Positions 1 to 4,967 of a stretch of 6,787 nucleotides of DNA are shown here, one piece after another. Position 1 is the stretch's first letter. Each line of letters starts with the position of its first letter. Source of the DNA: JANRKG01 sp033763635 (lineage in GTDB: Bacteria > Cyanobacteriota > Cyanobacteriia > GCF-001939115); the NCBI GenBank assembly GCA_033763635.1, contig JANRKG010000170.1:1-6787 (forward strand), written 5' to 3'. A program made the translations under genes and the position numbers. The notes beneath the pieces are model-generated. The model ran no database searches. It saw only the letters and a program-made list of their open reading frames with translations, and was not told where the DNA came from.

Positions 1-1012
1 GCATCTTTTCTAGTGCTTCTAGATCAACCTTACCCCCTAACTTAATCCCAGAGTTACCCTCTGCCAGACGGCAAATTTGTTGATGAAGCTCTTCCTGAAT
101 CTGACGCTGGCTTTCCAGAAACTGGAGATACTCTTGCTTGCCCGTGAGGACGGATTGTTGTGCCTTCAACTCCGATCGCGCTTGCTCTAGAGTCGTTTGG
201 GCTTGATGCCATTCTTGCCAGCGATTGCTGACCACGCTACCTTGGCGGTCTACCTCGTCCTGGGCTTGTTGCGCCGTACCTCTTTGTTGTTCTAACTGCT
301 GCCAGTATTCGTTTAAGACATTCTGTTGCCCGTTAATAACTTCCAGGCCGAGATTGAGTTGTTCTCGAATAGCATCGATTGGGATAATTGATCCAGAGAG
401 CCGATCCAGCATTTCTTGGACTTTACGAGCCTGGGCTTCATCTAAAACAGGTTTGCCCTGTAATTCACCCTTCAACTCATCAAACCGTCGTCGCTCTCCA
501 TTCAGGTGTTCCCAGGCACCTTCTAGATCTTGTTTGCGCCGCTCTACTTCTTCCCGGAGGCGGTTGATCTCTTCCCGGCTGCCTTCTATTTCCTGCCGTT
601 GCTGCTCCAGTTTTTCAAAGTCATCTTCCATTTCCTGGAGCTGTTCGCGGCGAGCTTCCATCTCCATTTCACGACGATTGAGTTCCTGACTCTGGTAAGT
701 CAAGGACTGCTTCCACTGCTCAATTTCTTCTTCTTGGGTTTTGAACTTTTCTTGAAGCCGAGAGAAATTTTGCAGAGTGCTGACAAGCTGGCGGCCTGCT
801 TCCTGAACCCGCTGTACTTGCTTGTTGGGTGATAGATCAACGAGGACTAAAGCCCCTTCATTGAATTTGCTGGCTTCCTCTGCCTGCACCACTTCTTCGT
901 TCGGTACGGCAGTCCAGTTTTGCTCAGACCGTTGGCAAGCCAGTAACTTAACCTTGGTCTTCGGATTTCCTACAAAAACCTTCTCTTTTTGTACTTCCGC
1001 CAGATACAGCAC
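1..1012 (-). CDS. hmpF: HmpF-like coiled-coil type IV pilus motility/taxis protein, 3' end missing
   Basis: Read on the minus strand, 337 codons run without a stop to the window edge, so the C-terminus is missing (family members are, from memory, well over 500 residues). The N-terminus VLYLAEVQKEKVFVG followed by KLLACQRSEQNW and ALVLVDLSPNKQVQRVQEAGR matches what I recognise as the HmpF start, a small strand-rich domain of about 75 residues. Residues about 76-185 are a long charged coiled coil (repeated E, Q, R, with L or M at heptad positions). A break with P and G occurs at about 185-212, then a second coiled coil at about 213-320. No membrane segment or signal peptide is seen. The GTG start is chosen because it gives the family N-terminus and follows AAGGGGA at 8 nt; an in-frame TTG lies 27 bp upstream, just after a stop. 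In Nostoc, HmpF is required for pilus activity and gliding. Divergent placement beside the hmp chemotaxis genes supports the call. Confidence 0.9.
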   Translation of the reverse strand, partial: MLYLAEVQKEKVFVGNPKTKVKLLACQRSEQNWTAVPNEEVVQAEEASKFNEGALVLVDLSPNKQVQRVQEAGRQLVSTLQNFSRLQEKFKTQEEEIEQWKQSLTYQSQELNRREMEMEARREQLQEMEDDFEKLEQQRQEIEGSREEINRLREEVERRKQDLEGAWEHLNGERRRFDELKGELQGKPVLDEAQARKVQEMLDRLSGSIIPIDAIREQLNLGLEVINGQQNVLNEYWQQLEQQRGTAQQAQDEVDRQGSVVSNRWQEWHQAQTTLEQARSELKAQQSVLTGKQEYLQFLESQRQIQEELHQQICRLAEGNSGIKLGGKVDLEALEKM

Positions 1013-1020
1013 GCCAACAA

Positions 1021-1027
1021 TCCCCTT
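1021..1027 (-). promoter_or_regulatory. Ribosome binding site of hmpF
   Basis: On the minus strand AAGGGGA lies 8 nt before the GTG codon at 1012-1010. It decides the start in favour of GTG over the upstream in-frame TTG at 1039. Confidence 0.55.
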
Positions 1028-1422
1028 ATATATCGTCAACCCTTAGACTCTGTTTGCCCTGGTGATCAAGGTCTTTCCCATCGTTCAGCGTATGAAAGGA
1101 AGGCTCAGTCTCTAGATTCTAAAACTGATGTCTATCTAAACTGAATGGCCCAATTGTTTACCATTCCCCTTCCACAAGTATCTTTACACAAGTATTTTGA
1201 CCGAGTGCTTTCCCTAAGGTACCACCCTAACGATTCCACCGCTATTGACATCCCTGATTGGCATCTTTTCAAGTTATTGTATCCGTCGCTTGTTAGCTTT
1301 ATCAGAAAAACATCGGTTTTCCGGATTGCCTTTTTGCGGTGTCGCTTTCTCGATCGCCAGTCAATCTTTTATCTTCTGAGCATTTATCCTTGTAAGCATT
1401 AGACTGATCGGCCCAATACTGA

Positions 1423-1467
1423 GGTCAAGTCATGTCGGTCAAGTCATGTCGGTCAAGTCATGTCAGT
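1423..1467. repeat. Tandem repeat, 14 bp unit, three perfect copies
   Basis: The unit GGTCAAGTCATGTC occurs perfectly at 1423-1436, 1437-1450 and 1451-1464. A partial fourth copy with one change (AGTCAA) follows and runs directly into the next repeat. The array is noncoding. Confidence 0.95.
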
Positions 1468-1516
1468 CAATTTCAAGGAGGCAATTTCAAGGAGGCAAGT
1501 TCGAGGAGGCAAGTTC
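1468..1516. repeat. Tandem repeat, 14 bp unit, three copies plus a half
   Basis: The unit CAATTTCAAGGAGG is perfect at 1468-1481 and 1482-1495, appears as CAAGTTCGAGGAGG at 1496-1509, and ends with a partial CAAGTTC at 1510-1516. It abuts the preceding array, has the same period, but an essentially different sequence. The first two copies contain AAGGAGG, the full complement of the 16S rRNA anti-Shine-Dalgarno core, yet no start codon lies at usable distance. Confidence 0.95.
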
Positions 1517-1583
1517 ATAATTCAGCCTAGTTTAGGGCTAATTTAATGCTGGATAGGTTTCTGCGAGTGCAGCTTCTAGCAGA

Positions 1584-1622
1584 ATGTTTTACCCGTATGT
1601 TTTACCCGTATGTTTTACCCGT
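1584..1622. repeat. Tandem repeat, 13 bp unit, three perfect copies
   Basis: The unit ATGTTTTACCCGT occurs three times without a mismatch at 1584-1596, 1597-1609 and 1610-1622. The unit is not a multiple of three, which argues against coding. It is unrelated in sequence to the other arrays in the region. Confidence 0.95.
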
Positions 1623-2098
1623 GTGACGTAGAACGCCAATGGGTAAGATACCCTGCCATCATATTAACCTGCCTTTACAGAATGGGATCTTGCAGAATTC
1701 TCCAACACTTGCTGATTTGCTGACCTCTCGGCTCAATTGCTTGTCCAGAAAACAACTGACCAGGAAAGAATAAAAGATTATAGAAACGTATGAATGTACC
1801 TATCTTAGCTTAGTCTTTTACAGATCACTATTTTAAAGGTCCGCTTGCCCATCTTGATAGTTTCTAAGGAAAAGCGAAAACTAGCTTCTTAAATGAAGAA
1901 AATCTGATGGATTTTTGCGAGGAATTTTCTGATATTTCCTAAGTCAGGCAGCCTTGTTATTACAAGCCGGACTGTCTTTCAAGCGAATCGTTGCTTAAAA
2001 TTCTAGCGAATACCTCTCTACAAACGAAATGAGGAGAAATGCATGAATTCTTGCTAGAAAAGCTTTCAATTAATATAGGAGCAATATAAAAAGGAGAG

Positions 2099-2149
2099 TA
2101 TTTCAAAAATGGTTTATTTCAAAGGTTGGTTTATTTCAAAGGTTGGTTT
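2099..2149. repeat. Tandem repeat, 17 bp unit, two perfect copies plus degenerate flanks
   Basis: The unit GGTTTATTTCAAAGGTT is perfect at 2111-2127 and 2128-2144, followed by partial GGTTT. The TATTTCAAA just upstream (2099-2107) looks like a remnant of an earlier copy. Confidence 0.9.
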
Positions 2150-2201
2150 TCTAAAAGTTTTTCTGCTTCATCCGCTAGAAACCTTGAACTTCAAAATATT
2201 C

Positions 2202-2217
2202 TGTAATCCTTGTTACA
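2202..2217. promoter_or_regulatory. CRP/NtcA-family palindrome upstream of hmpA
   Basis: The sequence TGTAATCCTTGTTACA is a perfect inverted repeat, TGTAA-N6-TTACA. It therefore fits the NtcA consensus GTA-N8-TAC exactly (GTA 2203-2205, TAC 2214-2216), including the flanking T and A. NtcA is the global nitrogen regulator of cyanobacteria; its relative SyCRP1 prefers TGTGA-N6-TCACA and controls motility genes in Synechocystis. The site is 126 bp before the hmpA start. The best -10-like hexamer downstream is TATGAT (2259-2264). If that is used, the site centre falls near -61.5, which would suit class I activation rather than the usual -41.5 of NtcA. No binding has been shown; the role is inferred. 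Confidence 0.45.
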
Positions 2218-2275
2218 CAGTAAGATTAATCCACAACGACTGATACTAATTTTCTAATTATGATGATGGTGAGGG

Positions 2276-2310
2276 TGAAATTCTTTGTCTTGAAATTTTT
2301 TGTCTTGAAC
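2276..2310. repeat. Tandem duplication, 15 bp unit, two copies
   Basis: TGAAATTCTTTGTCT (2276-2290) is followed by TGAAATTTTTTGTCT (2291-2305), one mismatch, and then TGAAC. It lies only 33 bp before the hmpA start, in what should be promoter or leader sequence, so it may alter spacing of -35-like TTGAAA elements. That effect is inference. Confidence 0.85.
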
Positions 2311-2322
2311 TTTAGTGCATTT

Positions 2323-2329
2323 AGAAGGA
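2323..2329 (+). promoter_or_regulatory. Candidate ribosome binding site of hmpA
   Basis: AGAAGGA lies 13 nt before the ATG at 2343, farther than the usual 5-9 nt. No better-placed motif is present, so this is a weak or distant site. The start itself is fixed by the conserved protein N-terminus. Confidence 0.3.
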
Positions 2330-2342
2330 TAACGGTCGCTTC

Positions 2343-3665
2343 ATGCAGGGAAAGCTAAATGAGATTGATATTCGAAGTATCCTGCAACTGATTGAGTTGG
2401 GTCAGCGAACAGGAGAACTCTTTGTTGAGGCCTACAACTTCCAGGGGAGTGGGCAAGTTGGTGTGACCCCTAAAGAGATGCGGCCTCCTGGAGGAAAAAA
2501 TCAGAAACATCAATCCTGGTTTGTGTTCTTTGTGAACGGTCAGATTATTTATGCCACTGATACGAGCAGTAGTTTATCTCGGTTGCGGGACTACTTGCGT
2601 CGTTACAAAGTAGAAGCAGCCCCCGATCAGATTCAAGCGTCCTCGATCGCAGCGACCAATGCTCCTGAATATGGCTACCTCTGGACGTTACTAGAGAAAC
2701 ATACCCTGACCCCAGCTCAGGGACGTAGCATTGTGCAAAGTATGGTCCATGAAACGCTGTTTGACCTTTTGAGTCTTCACCAGGGAGCATTCATTTTTGA
2801 AACAGGTCCATCCCTTGCACCCCAACTCATGACCCTGGAAATTGACCCTCTGGTGGCCAAAATCATGAAGGAGGTTCAGGAATGGAAACAGTTTTATCCC
2901 TATATTCAATCCCCTGAGCATTGTCCTGTGATCTCAGATCAGGCGCGGCTGCGGGAAGCTCTGCCAGTCAATATCGTGCAACACCTGGGGCGCTTGATGG
3001 ATGGGCGGACCTCTGTTCGTCAAATTGCCCGTTACTTGCACCGGGATGTTTTGATGGTGGCAAAGGCCATCTATCCGTATGTGCAACAGGGATTGATTCA
3101 AATTTCCCCACTGCCTAAGGAATCAGGGGCTAAGGATGCTCCTCAAGAACTGTTAGATTCCAATCTCCAACCCTGGCATCCCGTCCAGGCACCTCGGATT
3201 GTTTGTATTGATGATGGTGTTACGGTTTGTGAAGCGGTGGAATTGATTTTGAGCCAGCATGGATATGAGGCTTCAACGGTAACAGATCCTTTGCAAGCGT
3301 TCAGACTACTCTTTCAACTGAAGCCTGATTTGATTCTGTGCGACATTGCCATGCCCGAACTGGATGGCTATGAAATCTGTGCCATGCTCCGGCGATCGAC
3401 CCTCTTTCGGGAAACACCCATCGTGATGTTGACTGGCAAAGATGGGTTTATCGATCGGGTTAAAGCAAAAATGGTGGGCGCAACAGATTATCTGACAAAG
3501 CCTTTTGGCGAAAATGAGTTGCTCATGTTAGTCGAGAAGTATGTGGGACCGGGAAGCACTGCTAAACTTGAAGCCAATCATTCTTCCGAAAATATCCCTC
3601 CAGAAAATACCGAGAGTGAAGGCAGGAAGGCCCCTGATTCAGCCTCTTCGGTCTCTATTAATTAG
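2343..3665 (+). CDS. hmpA: PatA/PixG-like response regulator (PATAN domain plus receiver), HmpA/PilG type
   Basis: The 440-residue protein begins MQGKLNEIDIRSILQLIEL, the hallmark start of cyanobacterial PatA-family regulators, which supports the chosen ATG. Residues 1 to about 255 form the PATAN (DUF4388-type) region, with GRLMDGRTSVRQIA and YPYVQQGLIQISP in its helical end. Residues about 285-402 are a receiver with acidic pair D290/D291, phosphoacceptor D334 (in LILCDIAMP), T364 and K386 (in TKPF), so all catalytic positions are present. The last 38 residues are an acidic, Ser-rich, probably disordered tail. No DNA-binding domain is seen. Family members act as outputs of pilus chemotaxis systems, phosphorylated by a CheA; PATAN domains mediate protein contacts. 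It is the first gene of the plus-strand cluster but is 284 bp from hmpB, so it may be transcribed partly on its own. Alternative family names are pilG, pixG and patA-like. Confidence 0.93.
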   Translation: MQGKLNEIDIRSILQLIELGQRTGELFVEAYNFQGSGQVGVTPKEMRPPGGKNQKHQSWFVFFVNGQIIYATDTSSSLSRLRDYLRRYKVEAAPDQIQASSIAATNAPEYGYLWTLLEKHTLTPAQGRSIVQSMVHETLFDLLSLHQGAFIFETGPSLAPQLMTLEIDPLVAKIMKEVQEWKQFYPYIQSPEHCPVISDQARLREALPVNIVQHLGRLMDGRTSVRQIARYLHRDVLMVAKAIYPYVQQGLIQISPLPKESGAKDAPQELLDSNLQPWHPVQAPRIVCIDDGVTVCEAVELILSQHGYEASTVTDPLQAFRLLFQLKPDLILCDIAMPELDGYEICAMLRRSTLFRETPIVMLTGKDGFIDRVKAKMVGATDYLTKPFGENELLMLVEKYVGPGSTAKLEANHSSENIPPENTESEGRKAPDSASSVSIN

Positions 3666-3949
3666 ATAGGTTAAATCAGGATTGGGGTAAATTGAGTTTT
3701 CAGACAGGTTCTGCTGCCAAAGGGGTATAAATAAAGGTAAAAAATAGGGGCGTTGATGGGTACAAATAGAGATAAAAATATCAGTACAAATATCAGTACA
3801 AAAAATGTGAATGTTAATGTGAATGTCAATCAGTGTTTGCGCGAATATAGTAGATAGTGTAAGCATAGAGGTCGAACTGGGGGGTTCTCCGGACTAGAAG
3901 TTGGATTGTCATGTTCCCGTTAGTCTTTGCATCTGGCAGGTAAAGAGTC
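3666..3949. other. 284 bp spacer between hmpA and hmpB
   Basis: The spacer is AT-rich in its first half and contains two adjacent 12 bp tandem duplications. A TATAGT hexamer at 3845-3850 resembles a -10 box but has no good -35 partner. No strong terminator hairpin follows hmpA. Minus-strand reading frames across it overlap hmpB antisense and have no recognisable sequence. The spacer may carry a second promoter for hmpBCD, but the sequence alone does not settle this. Confidence 0.5.
3776..3830. repeat. Two adjacent 12 bp tandem duplications
   Basis: AAATATCAGTAC is duplicated perfectly (3776-3787, 3788-3799). After a short A-run, ATGTGAATGTTA (3805-3816) is repeated as ATGTGAATGTCA (3817-3828), one mismatch. 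The two units are unrelated to each other but share the same length. Both are noncoding. Confidence 0.9.
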
Positions 3950-4315
3950 ATGAGTACGGTTCTGGTGGTAGAAGACAGTGTTACACAACGGGAGATGATC
4001 ACTGGATTGTTGAAAGGGAGTGGTTTAGAGGTGGCTGTGGCAAGTGATGGCGTAGAAGCGCTAGAGCATATTGAGTCCAATCGACCGGACTTGGTTGTAC
4101 TAGATATTGTCATGCCTCGGATGAATGGGTATGAGGTCTGTCGGCGAATCAAAGCGGACCCAAAAACCCAAAGCGTTCCAGTTGTCATGTGTTCATCAAA
4201 GGGTGAAGAGTTCGATCGCTACTGGGGGATGAAGCAGGGAGCCGATGCGTATATTGCTAAACCCTTTCAGCCCAATGAATTGGTGGGAACTGTTAAGCAA
4301 CTTCTACGAGGGTAA
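3950..4315 (+). CDS. hmpB: Single-domain CheY-like response regulator, HmpB/PilH type
   Basis: The 121-residue protein is one receiver domain and nothing more, the normal CheY length. Acidic pair E8/D9, phosphoacceptor D52 (VLDIVMP), S82 in the place of the usual Thr (VVMCSSK), and K104 (AKPF) are all present. The stretch FDRYWGMKQGADAYIAKPF is typical of PilH-type regulators of pilus systems rather than flagellar CheY. By family, it is phosphorylated by the cluster's CheA (beyond the right edge) and modulates the pilus motors or drains phosphate. The ATG is the only sensible start: the conserved first strand (TVLVVEDS) begins three residues in. The ribosome site is weak (GGTAAAGAG just upstream). 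It is followed after 6 nt by hmpC, so the two are surely cotranscribed. Synechocystis naming would be pilH. Confidence 0.93.
   Translation: MSTVLVVEDSVTQREMITGLLKGSGLEVAVASDGVEALEHIESNRPDLVVLDIVMPRMNGYEVCRRIKADPKTQSVPVVMCSSKGEEFDRYWGMKQGADAYIAKPFQPNELVGTVKQLLRG
4308..4312 (+). promoter_or_regulatory. Ribosome binding site of hmpC, inside the end of hmpB
   Basis: GAGGG lies 9 nt before the hmpC ATG and within the last codons of hmpB. The two genes are separated by only 6 nt, which suggests translational coupling. Confidence 0.6.
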
Positions 4316-4321
4316 GTGTGA

Positions 4322-4849
4322 ATGGTCGGGAATCCGGATTTTTTGACAGGTAGGGGTCAGGACCAGGCACCTGAGTTTCAAGAGCTTGAAAGTCCTGAAG
4401 GCGAGTTACATCTGAGGTTTTATGTCACCTCAGGGAATGAATTCGCCCTGCCTGCCACAGGAATTCGGGAGGTTATCTCCCCGCCTCCGGATCGGATTAC
4501 CCCGATTCCGAATGTTTCTCCCCTGCTTCTGGGTACTCTCAATGTGCGGGGGCAAGTCATCTGGGTTGCAGATTTAGGGCAGTTTTTGGGAGATCCCAAT
4601 CAACTCAACACAGATCGGCCTGAGATTCCTGTAATTGCAGTTGAGGATCAGGACAGCATGCTAGGCTTGGCGGTTGATCGGATTGTAGGGATGGATTGGC
4701 TGGATACGGATGAAGGGATTCAAATGCCAACCAATGTGCCAGATAGTATGGCTCCTTTTCTGCGTGGTGAGTGGCTGATCGACAACACCAAATACCTGCG
4801 GTTATTGGACCAGGTTGCTATCCTGCGATCGGCACGATGGGCAACATGA
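4322..4849 (+). CDS. hmpC: CheW-like adaptor protein, HmpC/PilI type
   Basis: The 175-residue protein has a variable, charged N-terminal extension of about 27 residues, then one CheW domain at about 28-172. Signature stretches are FALPATGIREVI (41-52), LLGTLNVRGQVIWVADLG (69-86, with the conserved Asn74, Arg76 and Gly77) and LGLAVDRIVG (114-123). The end KYLRLLDQVAIL is the usual last strand. By family, it links the cytoplasmic tip of the chemoreceptor HmpD to the CheA kinase. The start codon lies 6 nt after hmpB, with its ribosome site in hmpB; no upstream alternative is needed. The Trp-rich stretch MDWLD is common in PilI/PixI types. Synechocystis naming would be pilI. Confidence 0.92.
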   Translation: MVGNPDFLTGRGQDQAPEFQELESPEGELHLRFYVTSGNEFALPATGIREVISPPPDRITPIPNVSPLLLGTLNVRGQVIWVADLGQFLGDPNQLNTDRPEIPVIAVEDQDSMLGLAVDRIVGMDWLDTDEGIQMPTNVPDSMAPFLRGEWLIDNTKYLRLLDQVAILRSARWAT

Positions 4850-4955
4850 AAGGGTTGGAAGGTTTGCAAGGAAGCAACAAGTAGAATAGCAGGGTTGCCA
4901 GGATAGAAATCAGTCACCATCGGAACATTCAGCAGATCACGACACGTGCAACGGC

Positions 4956-4960
4956 AGGAG
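4956..4960 (+). promoter_or_regulatory. Ribosome binding site of hmpD
   Basis: AGGAG lies 7 nt before the ATG at 4968. The hmpD frame is open back only to a TAG at 4887 and contains no other ATG or GTG in between, so this site and start go together. The 118 bp spacer from hmpC shows no terminator. Confidence 0.65.
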
Positions 4961-4967
4961 AAGGCAA

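Larger units (their letters stand above)
1013..2342. other. Long divergent intergenic region between hmpF and hmpA
   Basis: This 1.33 kb holds no gene I can support. It becomes clearly AT-rich toward hmpA. It must contain the promoters of both hmpF (leftward) and hmpA (rightward). It contains five short tandem repeats (1423-1467, 1468-1516, 1584-1622, 2099-2149, 2276-2310) and a CRP/NtcA-type palindrome (2202-2217). An 85-codon plus-strand reading frame at 1145-1402 lacks a ribosome site and recognisable sequence and was rejected. No tRNA, rRNA, IS element or strong terminator hairpin was seen. Confidence 0.75.

Noticed and set aside
225..1046. Three plus-strand reading frames over the left end
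   Set aside because: They lie antisense to hmpF, whose minus-strand frame gives a clear family N-terminus and coiled coil. Their Ser/Arg/Phe-rich products are typical of antisense to coiled-coil genes.
1145..1402. 85-codon plus-strand reading frame in the long spacer
   Set aside because: No ribosome site precedes the ATG, the protein resembles no family I know, and it stops just before the tandem repeats. It most likely arose by chance.
1423..1622. CRISPR array
   Set aside because: The repeats are 13-14 bp and directly tandem without spacers, unlike CRISPR repeats of about 24-37 bp separated by unique spacers.
1953..1966. Small perfect hairpin CTTGT-TATT-ACAAG
   Set aside because: The stem is only 5 bp and no T-run follows on either strand, so it is not a terminator. 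It could occur by chance in AT-rich DNA.
3619..3655. Imperfect inverted repeat ACCGAGAG / CTCTTCGGT near the end of hmpA
   Set aside because: It lies inside the coding sequence, has a bulge and a long loop, and lacks a following T-run.
3639..4188. Two minus-strand reading frames across the hmpA-hmpB gap and hmpB
   Set aside because: One largely covers the 12 bp repeats and the other is antisense to the receiver domain of hmpB. Neither shows a recognisable domain.
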